Origin: Xenorhabdus mauleonii
GTDB taxonomy: Bacteria > Pseudomonadota > Gammaproteobacteria > Enterobacterales > Enterobacteriaceae
Direction: 5' to 3'
Assembly: GCF_900113945.1 (NCBI RefSeq)
Contig: NZ_FORG01000002.1
Location: 1-64,000, forward strand
Length of the DNA stretch: 64,000 nucleotides
Shown: positions 54,224-63,089 of the stretch, piece by piece
Numbering within the stretch: the first letter of the stretch is position 1
Layout: every line of letters begins with the position of its first letter
Program-made: the position numbers and the translations under genes
Notes under the pieces: generated by a model
The model's input: only the letters and a program-made list of their open reading frames with translations
Told to the model about the DNA's origin: nothing
The model's database searches: none

Positions 54224-55054
54224 TTATTGACCCCGATTTATTGCTTTAAATTTCTGGATAGTCTGTTTAATAGCTCTCTCTGTTGGCAGACGTTCCATCG
54301 AACTGGCGCCATAGAACCCGTGACAATCGGGACAGTGAGCCAAAATATAGGCGGCATCTTTCGGTTCCGAAATTGGCCCCCCATGACACAAAACAATTAT
54401 GTCATCACGGATAGCCTTAGCCGCCGAAGCACAAGCATTAATGATTGGTATACAAGACGCCAAATCATGCGAGGTATTGGCGCCAATATCGCCGCCAGTA
54501 GTCAAGCCAAGATGAACAACGATAATATCAGCACCTGCTTGTGTCATCGCTTCAGCATCTTCTACACTGAAAACATAAGGAGTAGTCAGCATCTCCTTCT
54601 CATGTGCCAAGCGGATCAACTCCACTTCCTGAGCATAACCCATGCCTGTTTCTTCTAGGTTTTGTCTGAATTTTCCATCAATTAGTCCCACAGTTGGAAA
54701 GTTCTGGATACCGGCAAAACCTTGAGCTTTCAGCTCATCCAAGAAACGGGGTATATTGCAGAATGGATCAGTACCACAAACACCAGCCAACACGGGTGTT
54801 TCTTTAACAACTGGCAGTACTTCATTACCCATATCTTTAACAATATCGTTCGCATTGCCGTATGGCATTAACCCGGCCAATGATCCCCTGCCCGCCATTC
54901 TGAAACGTCCAGAATTATATATGACAATGAGATCTGCCCCTCCAGCCTCTTCGCAACGAGCCGAGAGTCCAGTGCCAGCACCGGCTCCAATAATAGGTTC
55001 GTTACGTTCGACCTTTTGTTTTATTGTTTTAATCAGATGATGATACTTCTTCAT
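54224..55054 (-). CDS. PEP-hydrolase-like TIM-barrel protein (PF09370 family)
   Basis: This 276-residue TIM-barrel protein resembles phosphoenolpyruvate hydrolase-like proteins: [103 protein letters not shown], and [17 protein letters not shown]. The family is usually found, as here, directly after a UPF0261/Tm-1-like gene, overlapping it by 26 bases, so the two proteins probably act together. The name comes from weak activity assignments; the physiological reaction is unknown. Confidence 0.8.
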   Translation of the reverse strand: MKKYHHLIKTIKQKVERNEPIIGAGAGTGLSARCEEAGGADLIVIYNSGRFRMAGRGSLAGLMPYGNANDIVKDMGNEVLPVVKETPVLAGVCGTDPFCNIPRFLDELKAQGFAGIQNFPTVGLIDGKFRQNLEETGMGYAQEVELIRLAHEKEMLTTPYVFSVEDAEAMTQAGADIIVVHLGLTTGGDIGANTSHDLASCIPIINACASAAKAIRDDIIVLCHGGPISEPKDAAYILAHCPDCHGFYGASSMERLPTERAIKQTIQKFKAINRGQ

Positions 55055-56282
55055 AAGGAATTCCCTGGTGTTGCATAATTTCTCTGAAGTGCTGAATTAC
55101 AAGAGAACAAAATTGTGGTGAGTTTATATGAAAAGGTGTTTTTATAACTTTTCGCAATCCAGTTTGCTTTATTGTTTTTTCCAATCCATCACAAAATGCC
55201 TGCGTTGATGCAGGTAAATAAAAAGGCTGTTCAGGGCAATCGAGCGCCGAGAAGCCACCTTCAGGAATAATGAACCGAACCGGCCCATTACATTTATTAA
55301 GTTTATTTCCGATCCAGACACCAAGCTGATAGTTTTCTTCAGGTGTGGTTCTCATTAAAGTTACCTGAGAATTATGCTCAACAAACAGTCTATCGCTGTA
55401 GCGTTCTGGGATTGTGTCCTTTGAACCGAAGTTAACCATGTCCAAAGCACCGGTACTGCCGATCCACGGAATACCTTTTTCTGCAATGATATCTAAACGC
55501 GCGTCGGGACACCCCAAGACACCGCCAAATAACATATCGGCAATTTCGGTTAATGTGATATCCAAAACACACGACAGCTCACCGTCCTTAACCAATTTCT
55601 CCATACTTGTTCCACCATTGCCAGTGGCATGGAAAGCCAGACAATCGTGCTGGGTGTTTAATTCAGCTGCAAGCTGATTAATACACGGAGTGGTTACACC
55701 AAACATCGTCAACCCCAGAGCGGGTCTATTGGTGCTGGTCAACGGAATAGAATAATTGATTGCCCCAGCAATCATGTTTGCTGCATTTGTCAGTATTGGC
55801 CGAGAAACACTGTTTAGTCCGTTAAGATCGGTTACCGTATAAAGCATCGTGATATCACTGGCCCCAACGTAGGCTGCGACATTTCCTGATGCCATAGTTG
55901 ATACCATCATTTTAGGTAAACCAATCGGGAGATTTTGCATAGCCGGGGTTATCAATGCAGTACCACCGGAACCTCCTATGCCAATCACTCCCGCAATATC
56001 ATCAATTGAACTATTCAAAAAATTAGTAAGTGCGATAGACATCTCGCTTATCGCGTTACCCCGCACTCCGCAAAAAACAGCATCCGCTCCAACAGGATGA
56101 TATTCAGCCACTTGCAGTGGACTAATATCTATTTTTTCATTCTGTTTATCGTCCGGTGGAGTTGATGTAGATACATCTATGATAATTGAATCAACTTCTG
56201 CAAGGCGTAAACAAGATTTCAACCAGATTAACTCATCCAGTTTTGTGTCTGCCGTCCCGATGACGAACACAAATTGTGTCAT
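55029..56282 (-). CDS. UPF0261 / Tm-1-like ATP-binding domain protein
   Basis: The 417-residue protein matches the UPF0261 family: [20 protein letters not shown] at the N-terminus, [90 protein letters not shown] and [14 protein letters not shown]. In plants the Tm-1 N-terminal domain is homologous and is fused to the PEP-hydrolase-like domain that the neighbouring gene encodes separately here. The start ATG (56280-56282) has GGAG eight bases upstream. Its function in bacteria is not established. It diverges from the TetR gene at 56424, which probably regulates it. Confidence 0.82.
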   Translation of the reverse strand: MTQFVFVIGTADTKLDELIWLKSCLRLAEVDSIIIDVSTSTPPDDKQNEKIDISPLQVAEYHPVGADAVFCGVRGNAISEMSIALTNFLNSSIDDIAGVIGIGGSGGTALITPAMQNLPIGLPKMMVSTMASGNVAAYVGASDITMLYTVTDLNGLNSVSRPILTNAANMIAGAINYSIPLTSTNRPALGLTMFGVTTPCINQLAAELNTQHDCLAFHATGNGGTSMEKLVKDGELSCVLDITLTEIADMLFGGVLGCPDARLDIIAEKGIPWIGSTGALDMVNFGSKDTIPERYSDRLFVEHNSQVTLMRTTPEENYQLGVWIGNKLNKCNGPVRFIIPEGGFSALDCPEQPFYLPASTQAFCDGLEKTIKQTGLRKVIKTPFHINSPQFCSLVIQHFREIMQHQGIPYEEVSSSD

Positions 56283-56423
56283 ATCGCAAACTCCATGTGG
56301 CCTGACCATTCAAAAACCAAACATGAAGCTATGCTAATATTTTACTTCATGCAAGATATTTTTTATCATTGAAGATATTTTTTATCGCAAATGATATCTA
56401 GTTAAAAAATTTAAGGTATTTGA

Positions 56424-57044
56424 ATGACCCAATATGATGAGAAAAACCTGTCACCCGTTCGACGCCGTACTTTAGAACGTATGACAAACTCGGCTTTGAA
56501 GTTGTATCGAGAGAAAAGATTTCCCTCTCCCGAAGAGATTGCCAGTGAAGCTGAATATGCAAAAATAACGTTGAGAAAATATTTTCCCATTCATAGTGAA
56601 TTCATAGAATACCTTGTAAAACAAGTAATTGGCTCATTCGTCATTCCGCCCATGGGAAATAATGCTGAGGAAAACATTGAAAGATTATTGACATGGGGTT
56701 ACGGCGAAATCGATGCCAATGAAGCATTGATGAGAGATGCCCTTCGTATATCTCAGTTACGTTGGCAAGAATCTCCATCTGGAGAGGGAAACAACAAAAA
56801 ACCTGTATTTTCCAAGAAAAGCAACCGCAGAGAGACAATCTCCACTGCTTTGTCACCCTTAAAAGGGCAGCTTAAAGATGAAACAATACATAAGATTATT
56901 ATGCTTATCTCTGTTTTATATGGCACCGAAGCTATGGTTGTTTTAAAAGATACTTTTGGCTTAGAAAACGATGAAATCGCCGATTTAACAAGCTGGGCAG
57001 CAAAATTGCTCATTCGTCAGGCTATGAATGAGAGCTCAGAATAA
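56424..57044 (+). CDS. TetR-family transcriptional regulator
   Basis: The N-terminal ~55 residues look like a TetR helix-turn-helix (SPVRRRTLERMTNSALKLYREKRFPSPEEIASEAEYAKITLRKYFP), with the usual 'T(L/I)(R/Y)KYF' end of the recognition region. The C-terminal effector domain is all-helical and not recognisable in detail. It has 206 residues. The gene is divergent from the UPF0261/PEP-hydrolase operon with a 140-bp shared promoter region, the standard layout for a local repressor. Confidence 0.8.
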   Translation: MTQYDEKNLSPVRRRTLERMTNSALKLYREKRFPSPEEIASEAEYAKITLRKYFPIHSEFIEYLVKQVIGSFVIPPMGNNAEENIERLLTWGYGEIDANEALMRDALRISQLRWQESPSGEGNNKKPVFSKKSNRRETISTALSPLKGQLKDETIHKIIMLISVLYGTEAMVVLKDTFGLENDEIADLTSWAAKLLIRQAMNESSE

Positions 57045-57225
57045 TGAAAAGTCCGCCCTTAACTTTAATATGAAGGCGATAAACTGAATGGAACAGCCCT
57101 TGTTACATCAAGGGCTGGAATCGAGCGAAAAAAATCCAGTTACAAGTCAGAAAATCCATTTAATCCGCCACAAAAACCAGCTTACCTGACGTTAAAGCAA
57201 GTTCTTATCTCATAATAAAATCGGT

Positions 57226-57501
57226 CTATTTTTGATAAGAATCAGGAATTGAATGGATAAGAGCAGAATTACAAGGGCATGTAGTATGGCTATCCAAAGT
57301 ACCGGCTAACTTTGTTCCTTTATCTAAGAAAGAGCCGACACCCCCTACAATGGCATAATTTCCTGAATGTTTACCACAAGTCACACTAGAACCTTCAATT
57401 GCCGCTTGTTTTCCGTAAAATTTAATATTGTCGGTTCCTGTTAGAATTGCACCGCCACATGTGGTTTTATCGCCAACTGTCAGAAAATTTCCTTTTGCCA
57501 T
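57226..57501 (-). CDS. PAAR-domain protein
   Basis: This 91-residue PAAR protein would cap the VgrG spike of a type VI secretion system (or a related contractile device) and form its sharp zinc-stabilised tip. It has GDKTTCGGAILTGTDNIKFYGKQAAIEGSSVTCGKHSGNYAIVGGVGSFLDKGTKLAGTLDSHTTCPC-type features, i.e. the repeated TxxGGxI/GxxVTCG turns and the Cys/His zinc ligands. No effector domain is fused and no vgrG, hcp or immunity gene is adjacent, so it is an orphan. GAGAGGAA precedes the ATG. Confidence 0.88.
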   Translation of the reverse strand: MAKGNFLTVGDKTTCGGAILTGTDNIKFYGKQAAIEGSSVTCGKHSGNYAIVGGVGSFLDKGTKLAGTLDSHTTCPCNSALIHSIPDSYQK

Positions 57502-57789
57502 TTGATTCCTCTCTTTTTAAAGCCAATTTAATTTACAGTGGTACAAGCGTTTTCGTTCCCATTCAATTTTTCATTCAACTTCGATGCCCGATGAATTTTA
57601 AATTGCATCAAAGCGGCAAGAGAATGACAAATCCCACTTTCAGTGCATTTATTGTACATGTTTTGTATTAAAAGCATCAACCAATGCCATGACTTTTAAT
57701 GAAAAGAATACAGAACAATATTCCGACTATTTGGGCTCATCGAATAAATAGAAGACATCACGATTGAAAACGGAATTGATTTCCCCCCT

Positions 57790-59046
57790 TTAACGCACCA
57801 AGATCCCCAATAAAATTCCTACTACGCCAAAATCAGCATCGCTGAATGTGGTATTGGCTATACCTATATTTCCCAAAACAGGTAATAACAATGCAGGCAC
57901 AAAAGTGATCAACATGCCTTGAGCAAAAGCCCCCAATATTGCACCTCTTTTTCCTCCCATTGCATTGCCAAAAACTCCCGCAGTGGCACCAACAAAAAAG
58001 TGGGGAACTACACCGGGAATAATGACCGCCATATTCAGCAAGTAGAGAATAAACATACCGATAATGCCAGCGGCAAAACTACTCAAAAAACCAATGAGAA
58101 CCGCGTTGGGCGCATAAGGAAATACAACCGGGCAATCCAGTGCAGGTTTGGCATTCGGGACTAACTTGTCAGATATCCCCTTAAACGCAGGCACAATTTC
58201 GGCAATAACCATTCTGATCCCTTGCAGAATAATATAAACACCTGCCGCAAAAGTAATGGATTGCATCAGGGAGAACATAACGATATTTTTTCCACCACTG
58301 ATTTGCAGCACAACGTCGTTACCTGCAAACAGGCAAGTGATGACAAAAATAATTGCCATGGTAAAAGAAATGGCAACAGGTGTATCCCGTAGGAACAATA
58401 AACTTTTCGGTACATTCACCTCTTCCGTGGAATGTGATTTATTCCCAAATTTATCGCCAATAAAGCCCGACAGCACATAAGAAAGGGTTGAAAAGTGCCC
58501 TAATGCGACATCATCAGAACCCGTGATTTTTTTCATGTAGGGATGGGCGATGGCAGGGAAAAATACCATCGAAACCCCAACCACAAACGCCCCAATGGCA
58601 ACGAGAACAAAACCACTCATTCCTGCCACTGAGAGAATGACCGCCACCAGCATCGACATAAATAACGTATGGTGCCCGGTCAGGAAAATAAACTTCCACG
58701 GTGTGAAGCGAGCAATGAGTATATTAATAATCATCGCGAAAAACATGATAAGCGCCATTTCCTTGCCAAAGCTTTTCTGCGCGATGGAAACAATCGCTTC
58801 ATTATTTGGGACTATGCCCTTAATGCCAAAGGCATGCTGGAAAATAGCGGAGAACTCGCCCAATGAATTAATGATTAACCCCGCCCCCGCGCCTAAAATA
58901 ATAAATCCCAGAATGGTTTTGACTGTTCCGGTGATACATTCCGTTATAGATTTTTTCTGTAAAATTAATCCAAGCAAGGCAATTAACCCAACCAGAATAG
59001 CCGGCTCTGACAATACGTCATTGATCAGGAAGCGAAAGAAACCCAT
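57790..59046 (-). CDS. PTS system ascorbate-type EIIC (UlaA-like)
   Basis: The 418-residue integral membrane permease has ~10-11 helices and matches the UlaA/SgaT class of PTS transporters: LSEPAILVGLIALLGLILQKKS, LGFIILGAGAGLI, ITGSDDVALGHFSTLSYVLSGFIG, and MGGKRGAILGAFAQGMLITFVPALLLPVLG. The ATG at 59044-59046 is chosen because GGAGATAG is properly spaced; four codons upstream are also open. It is the last gene of an EIIA-EIIB-EIIC operon. No ulaDEF-like metabolic genes are present, so the sugar need not be ascorbate. Confidence 0.88.
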   Translation of the reverse strand: MGFFRFLINDVLSEPAILVGLIALLGLILQKKSITECITGTVKTILGFIILGAGAGLIINSLGEFSAIFQHAFGIKGIVPNNEAIVSIAQKSFGKEMALIMFFAMIINILIARFTPWKFIFLTGHHTLFMSMLVAVILSVAGMSGFVLVAIGAFVVGVSMVFFPAIAHPYMKKITGSDDVALGHFSTLSYVLSGFIGDKFGNKSHSTEEVNVPKSLLFLRDTPVAISFTMAIIFVITCLFAGNDVVLQISGGKNIVMFSLMQSITFAAGVYIILQGIRMVIAEIVPAFKGISDKLVPNAKPALDCPVVFPYAPNAVLIGFLSSFAAGIIGMFILYLLNMAVIIPGVVPHFFVGATAGVFGNAMGGKRGAILGAFAQGMLITFVPALLLPVLGNIGIANTTFSDADFGVVGILLGILVR

Positions 59047-59086
59047 GCCTATCTCCAATTACAATTTATTTACCATAGGTCATTAA

Positions 59087-59374
59087 CTACAAGTCACCCA
59101 CTTCAATCAATGCCGCAGACAAGCGAGCTTTCATTGCTGTTTTATCCAACATATTTTCCAATGCAATGATTTTCCCATTTACATCCTGTTTTATCAGTTG
59201 CTCAACAATATCTTTTGTTCCAACAAAAATATCGCTCGTGGTGCCTTTGGCAGATCCCAAATCAATATGATCAACATCAGCCTCCACACCTAACTCTTTC
59301 AGAATATTTTTAATACTCATTTCCATGATCAAACTTGTACCCAAGCCATTGCCGCAAACGACCGTAATTTTCAT
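59087..59374 (-). CDS. PTS system EIIB component (UlaB-like)
   Basis: The 95-residue EIIB of the lactose/ascorbate superfamily has the phosphorylated cysteine at position 7 in VVCGNGLGTSLIMEM, followed by a Rossmann-like fold (EADVDHIDLGSAKGTTSDIFVGTKDIVEQL). It relays phosphate from EIIA to the incoming substrate at EIIC. It lies between the EIIA and EIIC genes with short gaps. Confidence 0.9.
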   Translation of the reverse strand: MKITVVCGNGLGTSLIMEMSIKNILKELGVEADVDHIDLGSAKGTTSDIFVGTKDIVEQLIKQDVNGKIIALENMLDKTAMKARLSAALIEVGDL

Positions 59375-59403
59375 AACGTCTTCCTGTTTTAATGAAATAA
59401 GGG

Positions 59404-59847
59404 TTAATAGCCTTGTACGATAGAAAAAATCTCATCTTTACTGGCAGAATGCATTAATTGATCTATTTCCTTTTGCTCATCAAAGAGCCTCGCCAACTCA
59501 GCAATGACTTCAATATGGCTATCATTGCTTGTCGTCGCGAATACAATTAACAATTTGACCGGATCATTGCCTTCCGAGCCAAAGGTTACTCCCTGATGAA
59601 ATACCGTTAAGCTCAACGCAAGACGATTGACACCCTGCTCTGGTCTGGCATGAGGTATCGCTATTCCTGGGCCTATCACGTAATAAGGGCCTATTTCTTC
59701 ATGGGAATCATTAATCGCCTCAACATAGCGCGGTTCAATTGCACCATTATCAATCAGAGGCTGACATGCTATTGCTATAGCTTCACGCCAATCTTTCGCT
59801 TGGGGAACCCATTGGATAACGTCATAAGTCAGTAAAGTTTTTAGCAT
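59404..59847 (-). CDS. PTS system EIIA component (UlaC/mannitol type)
   Basis: The 147-residue EIIA belongs to the mannitol/fructose/ascorbate group. The phosphoryl-accepting histidine is in GPGIAIPHARPEQGV, and VFATTSNDSHIEVIAELARLF is the matching C-terminal motif. The start ATG (59845-59847) has GGAGGAA five bases upstream. It is the first gene of the operon; the promoter region upstream carries two sets of direct repeats. Confidence 0.9.
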   Translation of the reverse strand: MLKTLLTYDVIQWVPQAKDWREAIAIACQPLIDNGAIEPRYVEAINDSHEEIGPYYVIGPGIAIPHARPEQGVNRLALSLTVFHQGVTFGSEGNDPVKLLIVFATTSNDSHIEVIAELARLFDEQKEIDQLMHSASKDEIFSIVQGY

Positions 59848-59873
59848 GAAATTCCTCCGATGAAATAAAGCCA

Positions 59874-59933
59874 TGAATAAAAGAGAAATAGGACAGTGAA
59901 TAAAAGAGAAATAGGACAGTGAATAAAAGAATA
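59874..59933. repeat. 23-bp tandem repeat, 2.6 copies
   Basis: Two perfect copies of a 23-bp unit beginning TGAATAAAAGAGAAATAGGA (59874-59896, 59897-59919) are followed by a partial third. They lie directly upstream of the EIIA ribosome-binding site. Confidence 0.95.
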
Positions 59934-59985
59934 GTCACTACAAGCAAAACCCACCGACGGAAAAAGATTAAAAACACAATAATTT

Positions 59986-60042
59986 GGGATAAGTCACACT
60001 ATATGGGATAAATGACACCTTACGGGATAAGCGATACGGTAA
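59986..60042. repeat. Three 19-bp direct repeats (GGGATAA core), iteron-like
   Basis: GGGATAAGTCACAC, GGGATAAATGACACC and GGGATAAGCGATAC start at 59986, 60005 and 60024, exactly 19 bp apart. The conserved GGGATAA with variable following bases looks like an array of protein-binding half-sites. Their position 140-195 bp upstream of the EIIA gene suits activator or repressor binding. Confidence 0.75.
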
Positions 60043-60043
60043 A

Positions 60044-60078
60044 AAAATCCCCAGAGAGCGAGTCTGGGGATTTTTTCC
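60044..60078 (-). terminator. betT terminator (bidirectional)
   Basis: AAAAAATCCCCAGA and TCTGGGGATTTTTT form a long stem around a GAGCGAG-type loop, with A/T runs on both sides. It lies about 120 bases downstream of betT on the minus strand and insulates the PTS promoter. Confidence 0.85.
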
Positions 60079-60198
60079 GTTTTAATGTACCCATTGCTGA
60101 TGGGTTGTTGCTTATGGATTGCTGTTTATGGGTATTGTTTAACATCCCATGCAGTAACAACCCCTTTATTGACAGGCAATTTACTAGCGAACAATTGA

Positions 60199-62193
60199 CT
60201 AACGAACCAAATGCAAAAAGTGAATGTGCTTTTCATATTGATCCAAAATATCATGGATGATCTGCTCCTGCGTCCATCCCATTAGATCGTAATCTTGCCC
60301 ACCTTCTTTAAGATAAACTTCCGCACGATAATATTTTTGTTCCTCGCTTTTTTCATCACTCTCCAGACCCGCAATGGCGAAGGCGGGTTGAATGTAACTT
60401 CTCAAACGAACTTCATATACAAAGTTGAGATTATCGCCAAAGTCGACTTCAAAATGGATGCGATCATCCATTTCATCATTAATCACAACGCTTTTATTTT
60501 GCTTCTCCAGCTCTTCCGCAACCAGCCCCATTGCTTGCTGGATGATTTCGCTCATAAAGCGTTTCACCTGCGAGCGTTTAGGATAGTAGACGATATTTCT
60601 TAATCTTCGCTGCCACGGGATCGGGTTACGACTGGCGGGAGGTGCTATCGTGGTCATTTGCTGGCTATCTTTTTTGTATGCATCAACCCGCAATGCTTTA
60701 AGCAAGCCATAAATCGAAATCAGCAAGATGACTGAGAACGGCAATGCACTGGCAATCGTGACTGTTTGCAAGGCAGACAGGCCACCCGCCATTAGCAGTG
60801 CAATGGCGACAACGCCCATCAACCCGGCCCAGAAGATCCGCTGCCAGACAGGTGTATGTTTCGCACCGCCGGATGCCAGCGTATCCACGACCATAGCACC
60901 GGAATCCGCTGAAGTTACAAAGAACATTACAACCATTGCCATCGCAATAAATGAAAGCACGGTAGGGAACGGGAAATACTCCAAAAAGTTAAACAGCGCC
61001 AGAGAGACATCTGATTGTACGACTTGGGCTAATCCTTTTGCTCCTTTATTGGAAATCAGATCAATCGCGCTGTTGCCAAAAGCAGTCATCCACATCAGGG
61101 TAAAACCGCTGGGAACGAACAGGACACCTGTAACAAATTCCCTGATAGTCCGGCCACGGGAAACCCGTGCGATAAACATGCCAACGAATGGGGACCACGA
61201 TAACCACCATCCCCAGTACAACAGCGTCCATCCCCCCAACCAGTTACTGGATTTGGGTTCATAGGCATACAAGTTAAAGGTTTTGCTGACAATTTCCGAC
61301 AAGTAACCGCCGGTGTTCTCCACAAAGGATTTCAACAACAATACAGTCGGCCCCAATGCCACGACCAAAACCAACAATAAAACTGCCAAGCCCAAATTCA
61401 ATTCGGACAGAATGCGAATGCCTTTATCCAGACCGGAAACAACAGAGAGAGTCGCTAATGCGGTAATAATAACAATCAATACAACCTGCACGGTTCCATT
61501 GATGGGTAAATCAAACAGGTGGTTAAGCCCCGCATTGACCTGAAGAACACCATAGCCCAACGAGGTAGCGACACCAAATACTGTGCCAATGACAGCAAAA
61601 ATATCCACGGCATGACCAATCGGCCCATAAATTTTATCGCCAATAATCGGATACAGCGCTGAGCGCAGTGTTAAAGGCAAGCCGTGTCGATAACTAAAAA
61701 ATGCCAGAATCAGCGCTACAATGGCATAAATTGCCCAAGCATGAAGCCCCCAATGGAAGAAAGTCAGTTTCATCGCTTGTTTTGCGGCTTCGATACTTTC
61801 GGGTGTTCCCACCGGAGGAGAGAGGTAATGCATGACTGGTTCAGCCACGCCAAAAAACATAAGCCCAATCCCCATACCCGCAGAAAAGAGCATGGCAAAC
61901 CAGGAAAAATAACTGAAATCTGGTTCAGCATGGTCGGGGCCCAGTTTTATATTGCCGTATCTAGACAAGCCCAGATAGGTAACCGAAAGTAAAATCAAAG
62001 CGACAGAAAGAATATAAAACCAACTGGCATTAAGAAAAATGTCCTGCTGCAAAGCCTTAAACCATCGATCGGCAAGTTCGGGTTTCAAACCAGCGAATGT
62101 CACCAGTGCAATGACTAAAAACGCCGAGAAGAAAAAAACTGGTGGGTTAATGGAAGTTTTAGTCTTTACCTGACCAGTATTATCTTGACTCAT
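60199..62193 (-). CDS. betT: High-affinity choline transporter BetT (BCCT family)
   Basis: This 664-residue BCCT symporter has 12 predicted membrane helices (about residues 18-505) and a long C-terminal cytoplasmic osmosensory tail of about 150 residues, as in BetT. Family motifs: FSAGMGIGLMFFGVAEPVMHY, the tryptophan-rich LLYWGWWLSWSPFVGMFIARVSRGRTIREF and FFVTSADSGAMVVDTL. It takes up choline for conversion to glycine betaine under osmotic stress. The betIBA genes are not in the window, so it is separated from the usual bet operon. Confidence 0.93.
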   Translation of the reverse strand: MSQDNTGQVKTKTSINPPVFFFSAFLVIALVTFAGLKPELADRWFKALQQDIFLNASWFYILSVALILLSVTYLGLSRYGNIKLGPDHAEPDFSYFSWFAMLFSAGMGIGLMFFGVAEPVMHYLSPPVGTPESIEAAKQAMKLTFFHWGLHAWAIYAIVALILAFFSYRHGLPLTLRSALYPIIGDKIYGPIGHAVDIFAVIGTVFGVATSLGYGVLQVNAGLNHLFDLPINGTVQVVLIVIITALATLSVVSGLDKGIRILSELNLGLAVLLLVLVVALGPTVLLLKSFVENTGGYLSEIVSKTFNLYAYEPKSSNWLGGWTLLYWGWWLSWSPFVGMFIARVSRGRTIREFVTGVLFVPSGFTLMWMTAFGNSAIDLISNKGAKGLAQVVQSDVSLALFNFLEYFPFPTVLSFIAMAMVVMFFVTSADSGAMVVDTLASGGAKHTPVWQRIFWAGLMGVVAIALLMAGGLSALQTVTIASALPFSVILLISIYGLLKALRVDAYKKDSQQMTTIAPPASRNPIPWQRRLRNIVYYPKRSQVKRFMSEIIQQAMGLVAEELEKQNKSVVINDEMDDRIHFEVDFGDNLNFVYEVRLRSYIQPAFAIAGLESDEKSEEQKYYRAEVYLKEGGQDYDLMGWTQEQIIHDILDQYEKHIHFLHLVR

Positions 62194-62420
62194 AATTATC
62201 CTTCAAAATTAGTGTTCGACACTATCTCCTGTTTACTCCAATAAGCAATTTTTGCAGAGATGCCAATAAAATAAATATAACCTAAACAAATAGTTATACG
62301 CCTAACAGCCCCATTGTGATTATAATTCACTCAGGCTGTATCAAGGCACCTTAACATAAAAATGACAGCAACTGTACTTAGAGAGGGGTATATTGAGTGG
62401 CTGTGGAAGAAGCGAAGCCC

Positions 62421-62822
62421 TTATCTCTTCTTCAACTTATAGGTCAATGACATTTCAATGCACATTTTCAATTCATCTACAGGTAAATCAACTTCTGGAT
62501 CTAGTACTATTGCCCGATTTTTTGAATAAGTCAGTTCCGGAAAAAGCGTTCTGAACGTATCAACCAATGTGGTTTGGCAATGAAAAAAGAGAGCTACATG
62601 CGAATTGTCGAAACGATCCAACCGGATTGTTGTTCCCGATCGAGTTTCAAGAGTAAGGTAGCTGGGTTGCCCCCATTTTAAAGTTTCAGTAATTAAGCCG
62701 ACCCCTTCTGTTTTTGATGCCACATCGAATATCAGCTCTCTTATCGCCAATAATGACTTTTGATGTTGTTCAGGATAATGATTAAATATCGCGTGAACTT
62801 CATTATTTTGAAATGCTTTCAT
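62421..62822 (-). CDS. DUF1801 / YdhG-like domain protein
   Basis: The 133-residue protein belongs to the DUF1801 superfamily (YdhG/YjbR fold): AIFNHYPEQHQKSLLAIRELIFDVA, ETLKWGQPSYL, TTIRLDRFDNSHVALFFHCQ and FPELTYSKNRAIVLD. These small cytosolic proteins have no settled function. The ATG at 62820-62822 begins MKAFQNNEVH; an in-frame TTG six codons upstream is less likely. It is monocistronic. Confidence 0.75.
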   Translation of the reverse strand: MKAFQNNEVHAIFNHYPEQHQKSLLAIRELIFDVASKTEGVGLITETLKWGQPSYLTLETRSGTTIRLDRFDNSHVALFFHCQTTLVDTFRTLFPELTYSKNRAIVLDPEVDLPVDELKMCIEMSLTYKLKKR

Positions 62823-63089
62823 AAGATGCTTACCTGTCAATTGGTTGTTGTGGTTATCTCACACAATACTCATCTTGGATCAGTAACATAAATTTACCTC
62901 ATACTCGATTTTTATAGTACTCACTAATTTATTTTACTTACTAAACAGAAATAGACGAATTATCAATCATGCCACAAGCAGATATTATTGCCACATATGT
63001 TCAAACAATATTTACAAGGCAAAGGAGTATAATTGCAGAGGCGGGTTGTCGAAATTATGCATGAAAAAGCCCGTTAAGGAGTGAATTGC

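Larger units (their letters stand above)
59848..60043. promoter_or_regulatory. Repeat-rich promoter region of the PTS operon
   Basis: This region upstream of the EIIA gene contains 23-bp tandem repeats (59874-59933) and three 19-bp spaced direct repeats (59986-60042), listed separately. No gene is present. It presumably contains the operon promoter and its regulator sites. Confidence 0.5.

Noticed and set aside
54146-54658. 170-codon plus-strand frame after the EAL gene
   Set aside because: It runs antisense through the PEP-hydrolase-like gene and lacks a ribosome-binding site.
58550-59086. 178-codon plus-strand frame opposite the EIIC gene
   Set aside because: Antisense to a conserved membrane transporter.
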